Source of the DNA: Planctomycetia bacterium
GTDB lineage: Bacteria; Planctomycetota; Planctomycetia; Pirellulales; JACPPG01
Length of the DNA stretch: 64,000 nucleotides
Direction of reading: 5' to 3'
Assembly (NCBI GenBank): GCA_016191115.1
Contig: JACPPG010000030.1
Span: 62,001 to 126,000 of the forward strand
Shown: piece after piece, positions 8,417-17,785 of the stretch
Layout: each line of letters opens with the position of its first letter
Position numbering within the stretch: position 1 is the stretch's first letter
Program-made: the position numbers and the translations under genes
The notes under the pieces: model-generated
The model's database searches: none
What the model saw: the letters and a program-made list of their open reading frames with translations, nothing else
Told to the model about the DNA's origin: nothing

Positions 8417-8734
8417 GAAGCGTGTGACTCGCCACGGCCGACGGGTTCCTGAAAAACCGCTTTCCATTTGGCGCTTCTGCCAGTGGGCGTGTGCACCCAG
8501 CGCGCCGCGACCGGCGATGGCCGGCCGATCTCGCTTTCCGCGAAGTGAGCCCCGACTTATACTTAGGTAACTGGGTAGTCGGATTGTCGCACATCCCGCC
8601 CGAGCATAGCGCGCGATTTCCAATCCAAGGAACGGAAGGGGTGAGGCCGCTGCCGATCTGCGGCGCGAACCAAGAAAACGGTTCGGCAGGAGCCTTGACC
8701 CCCCGTTCGTGTGCCCCCGCGAGGCCCTAACAAC
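8417..8734. other. Non-coding stretch before the PQQ protein gene
   Basis: About 320 bp with no supported gene. Short open frames in it lack ribosome binding sites and family resemblance. Presumably it holds the promoter of the following gene; no clear -35/-10 pair could be chosen. Confidence 0.5.
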
Positions 8735-11053
8735 GTGAGCACCGGTTTCGTGCGCCGCTTAGCATGGATCGTGCGAATGAGCACGGGACTGGCTCTCGTG
8801 CTTCTGGCGGCCGACACCAGTCGCTCCCAGCCCTTCTTCTACGGCCTGTCGAGTCGTTTCGAGCTGTCGGATTCCCTCGACGTCCCCGAGGCCGACGCGG
8901 ACACCAAGGCGAGGTTGGAGCAGGCCCATGCCTTCGTCGCCGACCATCAATGGGACGAAGCGATTGAGACGATCCGTCAGGTGATGGAGGGGGACCAGGG
9001 GCGCGTGATCCCGGCGAGCGACCAGCGATACGTGAGCGTCCGCGAGTATTGCCACATGCGATTGGCCGCGCTCCCCGAGGAGGCGCTGGCGCTGTATCGC
9101 GGGCGGGTCGACGCCCAGGCAAAGCGGCTCTTGGACGATGGGCTGGCGCGACGCGACAGCGAGCCTGTGTCGCGCGTCGTGGACCATTTCTTGTGCAGCA
9201 GCGTCGGCGACGAGGCCCTTCTGGCGTTGGGGGAAATGGCGCTTGAGCAGGGGGACCACGGCGGGGCGCGCCGCTATTGGGAAAGACTGATTGAGACGCC
9301 TCCGCGTCTGGTCCGGCGCGACGTGTTCGAGCGGGTCGTGGCGGCGGAAACCACCACCGGCGACGAGCGCCGGTTGCTCGACCGCTGGTACCGGCCCGAC
9401 AGTGCGGCGCCGCCGTCGGACTACGTCTTCCGCGACGAAACGTCATTGGATGATCCGACCCGCGGCGCGCTCGTTGAGTTGTGGCGCGAGCGCGGCCTTT
9501 CATCGAGCCGGCTTGCCTATCCGCGCTCCGATATCGACCTGGCGACCGTGCGGGCGCGCCTGATCCTCGTTTCGATCCTGGAGGGCTCGCTCGAGCGCGC
9601 CCGAAACGAACTGGCCAGCTTTCAGGCCATGCATCCGGAAGCGAAGGGCCGCCTGGGCGGCCTGGATGTGAACTACGGCGAAGCGCTCGCGGCCACGCTC
9701 GAAAAGGCGCAAGCCTGGCCGCAACCGACGACCGACGCGGACTGGCCAACCTTCGCCGGATCGCCAGCGCGCTCAAAAGCATCGCCCATGGCGCCCAAGC
9801 CGGAGGTCGTGCTGTGGCAGAAAAAGGGGCTTCCCAAGCCACCCAATACCGAATCGGGCTATCCCTCGCCGCGGGTGGCGGAAGCGAAGACCGACCTGTT
9901 GAGCTACCATCCGATCGTCGTCGGCAGTCTCGTGCTTGTGAACACGCCGCACGAGATTCGCGCCTACGACGTGTTGACTGGTCGGCCGGCGTGGGGCGAT
10001 GACGAAGTGATCTACCGTCCGTCGGAGCCGGTGCGCGAACTGTCGAGCGGTCCCGGCGGCACGCTCGGCGTGGCGCGGTTCACCATGACCGCGCATTCGG
10101 GACGCATCTACGCGCGGATGGGCGATCCATTGACGAGCCGGCCCGAGGAAAACTCGATTTTTCACCAGCCGTGCTATCTGCTGTGCCTGGACCTGCGCGG
10201 CGAAGGGCGCATTGTCTGGCCCCCGGTCCGCCCCGAGGACAAGTGGGCCTTCGAGGGTTCGCCCATTGTCGACGGGGATCGACTTTATGTCGCGCTGCGG
10301 CACGGCGCGCGGCCGCAAGCCCACGTCGCGTGTTACGACGCGCGAACGGGACGGCCGCTGTGGCGGCAGTTCGTCGCCGCCGCCGAGACTCCCGCCCGCG
10401 GCCAGGCTGGCGAGTGCACGCACAACCTGCTGACGCTGGCACACGGCATGCTCTACTTCAACACGAATCTCGGCGCCGTGGCCGCCCTCTCGGCAGACAA
10501 CGGACGCCTACAGTGGATCACGCACTACCGGCGCGCGAAAAAAGGGGACTTGAACCAGCGGGCCTGGCACTTCTACCGCGACTTGACGCCGTGCGTGTAT
10601 GACCGCGGCCGGCTGTTTGTCGCTCCGTCCGATAGCGAGAGCATCCTGGCGCTCGACGCGGCCACGGGCCTGCTCATATGGGAGACCACGCTGCCCAAGG
10701 ACGTCGTCCACTTGCTGGGCGTCGGCGGCGACACGTTGTGGGCCAGCGGCGAGAAGCTATGGAAGATCAACGTGGAAACGGGCAAGGTCGGCTACCCCTG
10801 GCCGGAAGGACCCGCGCCCAAAGGCTTCGGCCGCGGCACCCTGGCCGGAGGCAAAGTGTACTGGCCCACCCAAAAGGAGATCTACGTCTTCGACGCGCGG
10901 AGCGGCCAAGAGGAGCCACCGCTCGGTCTGGCCGCCATGGATGGCGCCGTAAGCGGCAATCTCGTCGCGGCCGGCGAGGTGCTCATCGTTGCCGCCAGCG
11001 AGCAACTGTTGGCATTGGGCCCCGTCAATCGCCAGGTGGCCCAGGGGAAGTAG
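8735..11053 (+). CDS. Secreted PQQ-like beta-propeller repeat protein
   Basis: A 772-aa exported protein. The N-terminus has a basic stretch (FVRRLAWIVR) and a hydrophobic core ending AADTSRSQP, consistent with a Sec signal. Residues about 45-330 are helical with TPR-like character (ARLEQAHAFVADHQWDEAIETIRQVMEG). From about 360 on, BamB/PQQ-like blades recur: RAYDVLTGRPAWG, ACYDARTGRPLWRQ, ALSADNGRLQWITHY, LALDAATGLLIWETT, VFDARSGQEEP. The start is uncertain: GTG codons lie at 8711 and 8735 and an ATG at 8777; 8735 gives the best signal peptide. Function unknown; such propellers often act as scaffolds or bind quinone cofactors. Confidence 0.85.
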   Translation: MSTGFVRRLAWIVRMSTGLALVLLAADTSRSQPFFYGLSSRFELSDSLDVPEADADTKARLEQAHAFVADHQWDEAIETIRQVMEGDQGRVIPASDQRYVSVREYCHMRLAALPEEALALYRGRVDAQAKRLLDDGLARRDSEPVSRVVDHFLCSSVGDEALLALGEMALEQGDHGGARRYWERLIETPPRLVRRDVFERVVAAETTTGDERRLLDRWYRPDSAAPPSDYVFRDETSLDDPTRGALVELWRERGLSSSRLAYPRSDIDLATVRARLILVSILEGSLERARNELASFQAMHPEAKGRLGGLDVNYGEALAATLEKAQAWPQPTTDADWPTFAGSPARSKASPMAPKPEVVLWQKKGLPKPPNTESGYPSPRVAEAKTDLLSYHPIVVGSLVLVNTPHEIRAYDVLTGRPAWGDDEVIYRPSEPVRELSSGPGGTLGVARFTMTAHSGRIYARMGDPLTSRPEENSIFHQPCYLLCLDLRGEGRIVWPPVRPEDKWAFEGSPIVDGDRLYVALRHGARPQAHVACYDARTGRPLWRQFVAAAETPARGQAGECTHNLLTLAHGMLYFNTNLGAVAALSADNGRLQWITHYRRAKKGDLNQRAWHFYRDLTPCVYDRGRLFVAPSDSESILALDAATGLLIWETTLPKDVVHLLGVGGDTLWASGEKLWKINVETGKVGYPWPEGPAPKGFGRGTLAGGKVYWPTQKEIYVFDARSGQEEPPLGLAAMDGAVSGNLVAAGEVLIVAASEQLLALGPVNRQVAQGK

Positions 11054-11093
11054 AGTACAGGATATGGGCGCCATGGCCACGGAGGTACCCGAC

Positions 11094-11167
11094 GTGGGCA
11101 TGCCCCCGTACAACCGCATGCCCACGGCGAACGTGGGCATGGCGCCGCCGCACTGGCAATGCCAGTG
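11094..11167. repeat. Cluster of GTGGGCATG-type inverted repeats
   Basis: GTGGGCATGC (11094-11103) pairs with GCATGCCCAC (11116-11125), a further GTGGGCATG follows at about 11133, and CACTGGC/GCCAGTG (11151-11167) forms a small perfect hairpin. The motif is shared with the palindrome at 47852-47887. The cluster fills the gap between the PQQ protein gene and moxR and could separate the two transcripts. Confidence 0.6.
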
Positions 11168-11206
11168 GCACACGGCAAGGACAAACCATAGCAGCACGAG
11201 TCACCC

Positions 11207-12277
11207 ATGGAATCGCCCACCACGTTACGCGAAGACGACGTCCAGGCTGTCCACAAGCTGAACGCCGCGTACCGGCGGCTCGTCGCCGAGCTGGGACGCG
11301 TGATCGTCGGCCAGCAGCAGACGATCGAAGAACTCTTGATCGCGATGTTCGCCCGCGGGCATTGTCTGCTGGTCGGCGTCCCCGGCCTGGCTAAGACGCT
11401 GTTGATCCGCACCCTGGCCGACACGCTGTCCTTGAAATTCAGCCGCATCCAGTTCACGCCCGACTTGATGCCATCGGACATCACGGGCACCGAGGTGATC
11501 CAGGAGGACAAGGCATCGGGCGTGCGGCAGTTCAAGTTCCTGGAGGGTCCGATCTTCGCCAACGTCATCCTGGCCGACGAGATCAACCGCACGCCCCCCA
11601 AGACGCAGGCGGCGCTCTTGGAGGCGATGCAAGAGCACCAGGTGACGGTGGGCGGGACGAAGCATCGGTTGAGTGAGCCGTTCTTCGTGCTGGCGACGCA
11701 GAATCCGATTGAGCAGGAAGGGACCTATCCGCTTCCCGAGGCGCAGCTCGATCGTTTTATGTTCAATACCTACGTCGACTATCCGGACGAGGAAGAAGAG
11801 CTGGAGATCATCCGCCGCACGACGACCGAGGCACTGCCCGCGCTCGAGCCGACGCTCTCGGCCGAAGAGATCCTCTCGCTGCAGACGATCGTTCGCAAGG
11901 TGCCGATGGCCGAGCACGTGGCGCGCTATGCCCTCCGCTTCACGCGGTTGACCCGCCGCGAAAAAGGGGAAGTGCCGCAGTTCATTCGCGACTACGTGAG
12001 CTGGGGCGCAGGGCCACGAGCCAGCCAGTATCTGGTGCTGGGCGCCAAGGCCCGCGCCGTGCTGCACGGCCGGTACTACGCGGATTGCGAGGACGTTCGC
12101 GCCGTGGCGGCGCCGGTCCTGCGGCATCGCATCATGACCAACTTCAATGCCGAGGCAGAGGGCGTCAAGCCGGACACCATCATCAAGCGACTGATCGAGG
12201 TGATTCCGGAGTCCGATTTGGAGACCACCGCCGGTGGACGCGTACCAGAAGTATTTAGATCCGCGGACGCTCGCTAG
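11207..12277 (+). CDS. MoxR-family AAA+ ATPase
   Basis: A 356-aa cytoplasmic ATPase with Walker A GVPGLAKT (57-64), Walker B VILADEINRTPPKTQ (from 120), sensor region LATQNPIEQEGTYPLPEAQLDRF, and the C-terminal lid LRFTRLTRREKG. MoxR proteins act as chaperones that insert cofactors or remodel partners, usually with DUF58 and von Willebrand factor A proteins, which are exactly the next genes. ATG at 11207. Its 3' end overlaps the DUF58 gene by 44 bp. It heads a co-directional cluster running to 24818. Confidence 0.93.
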   Translation: MESPTTLREDDVQAVHKLNAAYRRLVAELGRVIVGQQQTIEELLIAMFARGHCLLVGVPGLAKTLLIRTLADTLSLKFSRIQFTPDLMPSDITGTEVIQEDKASGVRQFKFLEGPIFANVILADEINRTPPKTQAALLEAMQEHQVTVGGTKHRLSEPFFVLATQNPIEQEGTYPLPEAQLDRFMFNTYVDYPDEEEELEIIRRTTTEALPALEPTLSAEEILSLQTIVRKVPMAEHVARYALRFTRLTRREKGEVPQFIRDYVSWGAGPRASQYLVLGAKARAVLHGRYYADCEDVRAVAAPVLRHRIMTNFNAEAEGVKPDTIIKRLIEVIPESDLETTAGGRVPEVFRSADAR

Positions 12278-13139
12278 GCTGCACGGCCTGGAGCTGCGGG
12301 CGCGGTCGATCGTCGAGGGGTACGTGGCGGGGATGCACCGCAGCCCGTACCACGGCTTCTCGGTCGAGTTTGCCGAGCATCGCGAGTACGTCCCCGGCGA
12401 CGACCTGCGGTACGTCGATTGGAAAGTCTTCGGCAAGACCGACAAGATTTACCTTAAGCAGTACGAGGAGGAGACGAACCTCGTTTGCTATCTGCTGTTG
12501 GACACGAGCGAGAGCATGCGCTACAAGAGCGAGCAGGCAGCGCTGTCCAAGCTCGAGTACGCGCAGTGCGTTGCCGCGGCGCTCGCGTACCTCACGCTGC
12601 AACAGCAGGATAGCGTGGGGCTGGCGACGTTCGATCAAGAAGTGCGCACGCTCTTGCGTCCCAGCGGCAATCCGTCGCATCTCAAGCAGCTCTTGCACGT
12701 CATGGAGGAATCGCGCGCCGATCGGAAAACGTCGACCGGGCCCATCTTTCACGATCTGGCCGAACGACTGAAGAAGCGCGGTATCGTCGTCATCTTGAGC
12801 GACCTCTTCGACGACGTGCCGGCGATGCTCTCCGGATTGAAGCATTTCCGCCACCGCCGGCACGAGGTCGTGGTGTTCCACGTCCTCGACCCGGCCGAAT
12901 TGGATTTCCCGTTCCAGCGGACGACGCTGTTCAAGGGGCTCGAACAGTTGCCCGACGTGCTCAGCGATCCCCGCGCGCTCCGCAAGGCGTACCTTGCCGA
13001 ATTCCAGGCGTTCATCCGGCAGGTGCAACTCGGCTGCCGGGCACAACGGGCCGACTACGTGCAGTTGCGCACCGACCAACCGTTGGATTTGGCCCTCAGC
13101 AGCTACCTGTCGTCGCGATTGACCAGGGCCACGCAGTAA
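12234..13139 (+). CDS. DUF58 domain protein
   Basis: A 301-aa cytoplasmic protein with the DUF58 core: GMHRSPYHGFSVEFAEHREYVPGDDLRYVDWKVFGKTDKIYLKQYEEE, followed by a vWA-like fold whose MIDAS-type site reads LLLDTSESM (DxSxS). The start is the GTG at 12234 inside the moxR 3' end; the overlap implies tight coupling. DUF58 proteins are the standard partners of MoxR ATPases. No membrane segment is seen. Confidence 0.92.
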   Translation: MDAYQKYLDPRTLARLHGLELRARSIVEGYVAGMHRSPYHGFSVEFAEHREYVPGDDLRYVDWKVFGKTDKIYLKQYEEETNLVCYLLLDTSESMRYKSEQAALSKLEYAQCVAAALAYLTLQQQDSVGLATFDQEVRTLLRPSGNPSHLKQLLHVMEESRADRKTSTGPIFHDLAERLKKRGIVVILSDLFDDVPAMLSGLKHFRHRRHEVVVFHVLDPAELDFPFQRTTLFKGLEQLPDVLSDPRALRKAYLAEFQAFIRQVQLGCRAQRADYVQLRTDQPLDLALSSYLSSRLTRATQ

Positions 13140-13158
13140 CAACGGCCGTTAATGACCG

Positions 13159-15366
13159 ATGACTCTTGAGTTCCCCATGTTGTTGGGTTTGTGGGTCCAT
13201 CCGGCGATGCTCGGCTGGCTGGCGGCGGCCGGAGTGCCGCTATTGATCCATCTGCTGAATCGCCGCCGGCATCGCGAGATCGAATGGGCGGCCATGCAGT
13301 ACTTGCTGGCCGCGATCCGCAAGAATTCCCGCCGCCTGAAGATCGAGCAGTGGCTGCTCTTGGCCGTGCGGACGCTGTTGGTCGTGGCGATCGTCGCGGC
13401 CGTGGCCGAGCCCGTGCTCGAGCGCAGCGGGCTATTGACGCGCATTGGCCAGCCCACGCACAAGGTGCTGGTGATGGACGCGTCGTACTCGATGGCCTAC
13501 AAGCCGGCCGACCGCAGCCGTTTCGACCGCGCCAAACAGCTCGCCGAGCAGATCGTCGCGGAGAGCAGTCAGGGGGACGGGTTTACGCTCGTGTTGTTGG
13601 CCGATCCTCCGCAGGTGATCGTGGGCACGCCATCCTTTGCCCCGACCGAATTCCTTGGCGAGATCGCGGCCTTGAAGATTACGCACGGTGGGGCCGATCT
13701 GGCCGCCACGCTGGCCAAGATCGAGCAGATCCTGCAAGCGGCTCGCCGGGAGTATCCGCGCCTCGGGCAGCAGCAGGTCTTCTTTCTAAGCGACCTGGGA
13801 CGTACCACCTGGGCCCCCGACGCAACCGGCGCGGCCGTCGCCGAATTTCGCGAGCGCAGCCAGCGGCTGGGCGACGCGGCGGTAATGACCGTGATCGATC
13901 TCGGTCAATCGGCCGCCGAGAACATGGCCGTCGAGCAGCTTCGCCTGGCCGATCCGATTGTGACAGTGGGCCAGGAGACGCAGCTCGCGGCCGAGGTCCG
14001 CAACTTTGGGCGGCAGCCCAAATCGCGGCAAATGCTCGAGTTGCTGATTGACGGACGTCGCGCGGCGGATCGGGTGATCGACTTGCCGCCCGGCGGCCGC
14101 GTGACCGTTGGGTTTCCCCACCGATTCGATGCGCCCGGCGATCATGCCGTCGAGCTGCGGCTGGCCGCCGATCTCTTGGACGTCGACAACCACCGCTATC
14201 TGGCGCTACCGGTGAAGGACCAGATTCGCGTCCTGTGCGTCGACGGGCGGCCGTCGGGTGGGGAGTTCAAGTCGGCCACGGACTATCTGGCGGTCGCGCT
14301 CTCTCCCGCGGCGGGACAGCAGCTTCGCGCGCGCGTTCGGCCCGAGGTCGTCTCCGAGCGTGCGCTACTCGACGCGGACCTGACGCACTTCGACTGCGTG
14401 TTTTTGTGCGACGTGGCACAGTTCACCGATCGCGAGGCGAGGGTGCTGCGCTCGTACTTGAATTGGGGCGGTGGACTCGTGTTCTTTCTCGGCCCCCAGG
14501 TGATGGCCGACAACTACAACCGGCAATTGGCCCATCCCACGGCCGAAGACCATCGCGTCTTGCCGGCGCAGTTGCTGAGACCCGTCGAAGAGGCGCACTA
14601 TGGGCTCAACCCGCTCCAGTACCGCCATCCGCTTGTCACCGCGTTTCGCGACCAGGAACAGGCTGGCCTTTTGACCACGCCGGTGCACAAGTATTTCAAG
14701 CTACAAGTGCCCGAGAAGTCCCGCGCCCAAGTGGCGGTCGCCTTGGACGGCGGCGATCCGTTCATCGTCGAGGAGCCGCTTGGCCGTGGGCGGTCGATCC
14801 TTGTCGCGACGACCGCCGACGCGACCTGGACAGCCATGCCCATGTGGCCCAGCTACGTGCCGATCGTGCAAGAGCTGTTGATGCTCGCCACGCGCGGGCA
14901 GATTCCCGAGCACAACGTGTTAGTCGGGCAGACGTTGGGCGGACTGCTCCCGTCGGCATCGGGACAATCGGTCGACATTCGCCTGCCCGCCGGCGAGACG
15001 AAACGGGCGACGGTGACCGGCGACGGCGCCGAGCGGTACTGGTCTTTCCCCGACACCGCCACGAGCGGCATCTTTCAGGCGCAAGGAGCGGCGCGTCCCG
15101 CCAATCAAGCCACGAGCGAATCGTTCGCCGTCAACGTCAACACTGTCGAGAGCGACTTGACGCAGGTCGATGCCGAGGAATTGTCCCGCGATGTCTGGCC
15201 CGGCGTGCGTTATTACCATCGCACGAACTGGCAGAACAGCGACGCGGCGGTCGACGCCGAGATCGTCGTCCGCAGCCGGCTGCACTTGTGGCTCTTGTGG
15301 TTGGCCCTTGCCCTTGTCGTGACCGAAAGTTTTTTGACCTGGTTTACGGGGCGACAAGCACGATGA
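13159..15366 (+). CDS. BatA / von Willebrand factor A domain membrane protein
   Basis: A 735-aa protein starting with the BatA N-terminal domain: a helix with HPAMLGWLAAAGVPLLIHLLNRRRHREIEWAAMQYL, then a second helix at about 72-92. A vWA domain follows with VLVMDASYSMAY (DxSxS MIDAS core). The central part resembles a class I glutamine-amidotransferase-like fold (RVLCVDGRPSGGEFKSATDYLAVAL, LNWGGGLVFFLGPQV). A C-terminal transmembrane helix lies at about 710-730. ATG at 13159; the stop overlaps the next start (ATGA). The protein is likely anchored with most of its mass in the periplasm. Confidence 0.88.
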   Translation: MTLEFPMLLGLWVHPAMLGWLAAAGVPLLIHLLNRRRHREIEWAAMQYLLAAIRKNSRRLKIEQWLLLAVRTLLVVAIVAAVAEPVLERSGLLTRIGQPTHKVLVMDASYSMAYKPADRSRFDRAKQLAEQIVAESSQGDGFTLVLLADPPQVIVGTPSFAPTEFLGEIAALKITHGGADLAATLAKIEQILQAARREYPRLGQQQVFFLSDLGRTTWAPDATGAAVAEFRERSQRLGDAAVMTVIDLGQSAAENMAVEQLRLADPIVTVGQETQLAAEVRNFGRQPKSRQMLELLIDGRRAADRVIDLPPGGRVTVGFPHRFDAPGDHAVELRLAADLLDVDNHRYLALPVKDQIRVLCVDGRPSGGEFKSATDYLAVALSPAAGQQLRARVRPEVVSERALLDADLTHFDCVFLCDVAQFTDREARVLRSYLNWGGGLVFFLGPQVMADNYNRQLAHPTAEDHRVLPAQLLRPVEEAHYGLNPLQYRHPLVTAFRDQEQAGLLTTPVHKYFKLQVPEKSRAQVAVALDGGDPFIVEEPLGRGRSILVATTADATWTAMPMWPSYVPIVQELLMLATRGQIPEHNVLVGQTLGGLLPSASGQSVDIRLPAGETKRATVTGDGAERYWSFPDTATSGIFQAQGAARPANQATSESFAVNVNTVESDLTQVDAEELSRDVWPGVRYYHRTNWQNSDAAVDAEIVVRSRLHLWLLWLALALVVTESFLTWFTGRQAR

Positions 15367-17744
15367 AAGGCACCTTGCCCATCTGGCTGGAGCGCTTCCT
15401 CGGTCTCGATGCGGCCGAGAGCGGTGAAGGCACGATCTGGCGCCTCGACTACCACTGGCCCCTTGCGCCCTGGTTGACGCTGGTTGCCGCGGCCGTGCTG
15501 GCGGCGCTCATCGCCTTGTTTTACTTGCGCGAGGCAGGGGCCGCCCGCCGCACTGTCCGCCTGGCGCTTGTGGCCATGCGACTTTCGCTGGTGGGAATTC
15601 TGTGCTTCATGATCGCGCAATTCGCCCTCTCGCTCGAGCGGACGGGATTGCCGTATCTGGTCTTCGCGGTCGACGATTCCGCGAGCATGGGCACCGAGGA
15701 TCGCTACGACGATGCACAGATTCGGTCGGCCGCGCAGCAGCAAGCGCGCGCCGGCGGATTTGATACGGCGACGCGATTGCACCTGGCGAAGTCGCTCCTG
15801 TTGGCCGACGACGGCGAGCTGGTGCGCGACGCCGCGCGGCGCTACAAGGTCCGGCTGTACACCCTCTCGGACGCCGCACGCGGCGAGCCCGGCGAGCCGC
15901 GGGAGTTGCTGGATCGCCTTCGCCAGCTCGAGCCGAACGGTCAGACCAGCCGGCTAGGGCAGGGGATCCGCTCGATCCTCAACGACCTCCGCGGCGCGCC
16001 GCCTTCGGCCATCGTGCTATTTACCGACGGCATCAACACCGAAGGAGAATCGCTTGCCGACGCCGCGGCCTACGCCCGCCGCAAGGGCGTTCCGCTATTT
16101 ACCGTGGGACTGGGGAACGAACGGCCCAATCGCGACCTGGTAGTGAGCGATCTTTTGGTCGACGACGTGGTGTTTGTCGACGACGTGGTGAACTTCGAGT
16201 TCAAGCTCACCGGACACGGGTTCGAGCAGAAACGCGTCGACGTGGTGCTGCACGTGAAGAACGATCCGGCACCGCTGTCCAAAACGACCGTGGTTGTCGG
16301 TCCGGATGGCGAGTCGCAGAAGGTTCGCATCTCGTACCGTCCCACCGTGGTGGGAGACTTCGACTACGTCGTCGAAGTCCCGAGCCGGCCGGAAGAATCG
16401 CAGGCCGACAACAACCAGCAAGAGCGCGTGGTGAGCGTTCGCAAGGAGCAGATTCGCGTCTTGCTGGTGCAGTCGTACCCCAGCTATGAGTTCCGCTATT
16501 TGAAGCACCTACTGGAACGCGACACGACGATCAAGCTTAGCACGCTGTTGCAGGAAGCCGACCCTGGCTACGCCGAAATCGATCAGTCGGCCCTGCGCTC
16601 GTTCCCCGTGCGGCGCGAGGAGCTGTTCGCGTACGACGTGCTGATCTTCGGCGACGTCAATCCCACCTTTCTCGGACGCGGCGTGATGCGGAACGTCGCC
16701 GACTTCGTCACCGAAAAGGGAGGCGGGTTGGTTTGCATCGCCGGGCGGCGGTTTATGCCGGCGGCGTATCGAGACACGCCGCTGGCGAGCCTGTTGCCTG
16801 TCGAGTTCGACGGTGCCTCGGCCGGTCAGCCGATCGTCGGCCGGGCCGAGGGGTTCCAGGTCTCGCCGACCGATCTCGGTTTGGCAAGCCCCACCATGCA
16901 GTTGGGCGATTCGCTGGAGCAGACGCGGGAAATCTGGTCGAACTTGCCGCCGATGTACTGGATGTTCGAGGTGGCCAAGCTCAAGCCGGCCGTCCGCGTG
17001 TTAGCCGAACACCCTTCGCGCTCCGGTGGTGACGGCGAAAAGCTGCCGCTGGTCTCGTTGCAGTACGTCGGCGCCGGGAAGGTCCTGTTTCACGCCGTCG
17101 ACGGCACGTGGCGATGGCGTTACCGGGTTGGCGACGTGTTTTTGGCGCGGTACTGGGTGCAGACCGTCCGTTACCTGAGCCGCGCGAAGCTGTTGGGCAA
17201 GGACCGCACGGCCGAACTCTCGACCGATCGGCGCGAATACCGCCGCGGCGAGCCGGTCAAGCTGCGCGTCCGCTTCACCGACGAACGGCTGGCGCCGGCC
17301 GAGGACGATGGCGTTGCGGTCGTTCTCGAGCAGGAAGGGCGCAACAACCAGCGCTTGCAATTGCGGCGGCTGTCGAGCGGTCGGGGCGTCTTCGAAGGCG
17401 TGTTTTCCGACCTGCCGCAGGGCCGCTACCATGCCTGGATCGCCGCGCCTGCGCTGACGGGTGGCGCGCCGGCCGCCGACTTCCTCGTGACCGCGGCGCC
17501 GGGCGAATTCGAGCGGATCGAAATGGACGCCGCCGAGCTGCAACGCGCGAGCGCCGAGACCAAGGGACGCTACTTCACGCTAGCGACCGCCCGCGATCTG
17601 AAGCGGTCATTGCCCGAGGGACGCCAGGTGCCGATCGAGACCCTGCAGCCGGTGGTGCTGTGGGACAAGTGGCCGCTTTTGGCCTTGTTTCTCGCGCTAT
17701 TGGCGGGGGAATGGGTTCTGCGGAAACGGCACGCAATGGTATAA
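15363..17744 (+). CDS. vWA and glutamine-amidotransferase-like membrane protein
   Basis: A 793-aa protein, second large partner in the MoxR cluster. Helices at about 37-55 and 68-90, then a vWA domain with FAVDDSASMG (D104, S106, S108 of the MIDAS motif) and IVLFTDGINTEG. A CARDB-like beta region follows (DDVVFVDDVVNFEFKLTGHG), then an amidotransferase-like domain (IRVLLVQSYPSYEFRYLKHLLERD, GGLVCIAGRRFMPAA) and a C-terminal helix near 775-790. The ATG at 15363 overlaps the BatA-type stop. The frame is open much further upstream, but that part is a shadow of the preceding gene. Confidence 0.87.
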   Translation: MKGTLPIWLERFLGLDAAESGEGTIWRLDYHWPLAPWLTLVAAAVLAALIALFYLREAGAARRTVRLALVAMRLSLVGILCFMIAQFALSLERTGLPYLVFAVDDSASMGTEDRYDDAQIRSAAQQQARAGGFDTATRLHLAKSLLLADDGELVRDAARRYKVRLYTLSDAARGEPGEPRELLDRLRQLEPNGQTSRLGQGIRSILNDLRGAPPSAIVLFTDGINTEGESLADAAAYARRKGVPLFTVGLGNERPNRDLVVSDLLVDDVVFVDDVVNFEFKLTGHGFEQKRVDVVLHVKNDPAPLSKTTVVVGPDGESQKVRISYRPTVVGDFDYVVEVPSRPEESQADNNQQERVVSVRKEQIRVLLVQSYPSYEFRYLKHLLERDTTIKLSTLLQEADPGYAEIDQSALRSFPVRREELFAYDVLIFGDVNPTFLGRGVMRNVADFVTEKGGGLVCIAGRRFMPAAYRDTPLASLLPVEFDGASAGQPIVGRAEGFQVSPTDLGLASPTMQLGDSLEQTREIWSNLPPMYWMFEVAKLKPAVRVLAEHPSRSGGDGEKLPLVSLQYVGAGKVLFHAVDGTWRWRYRVGDVFLARYWVQTVRYLSRAKLLGKDRTAELSTDRREYRRGEPVKLRVRFTDERLAPAEDDGVAVVLEQEGRNNQRLQLRRLSSGRGVFEGVFSDLPQGRYHAWIAAPALTGGAPAADFLVTAAPGEFERIEMDAAELQRASAETKGRYFTLATARDLKRSLPEGRQVPIETLQPVVLWDKWPLLALFLALLAGEWVLRKRHAMV

Positions 17745-17745
17745 T
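17740..17745 (+). promoter_or_regulatory. Possible -10 hexamer before the coiled-coil protein gene
   Basis: A perfect TATAAT overlaps the end of the vWA gene, 40 bp before the ATG at 17786. The upstream region has only a weak TTCTGC at a fitting distance. It could give an internal promoter within the cluster. Confidence 0.25.
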
Positions 17746-17785
17746 CGTGTGGCGGAGTCGTGCTCCAAGCGCGCGAGAGTTTTTG

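Noticed and set aside
14235-15362. Upstream extension of the vWA membrane protein frame
   Set aside because: The Arg/Ala-rich translation is the +1 shadow of the BatA-type gene; the ATG at 15363 overlapping its stop starts the true protein.
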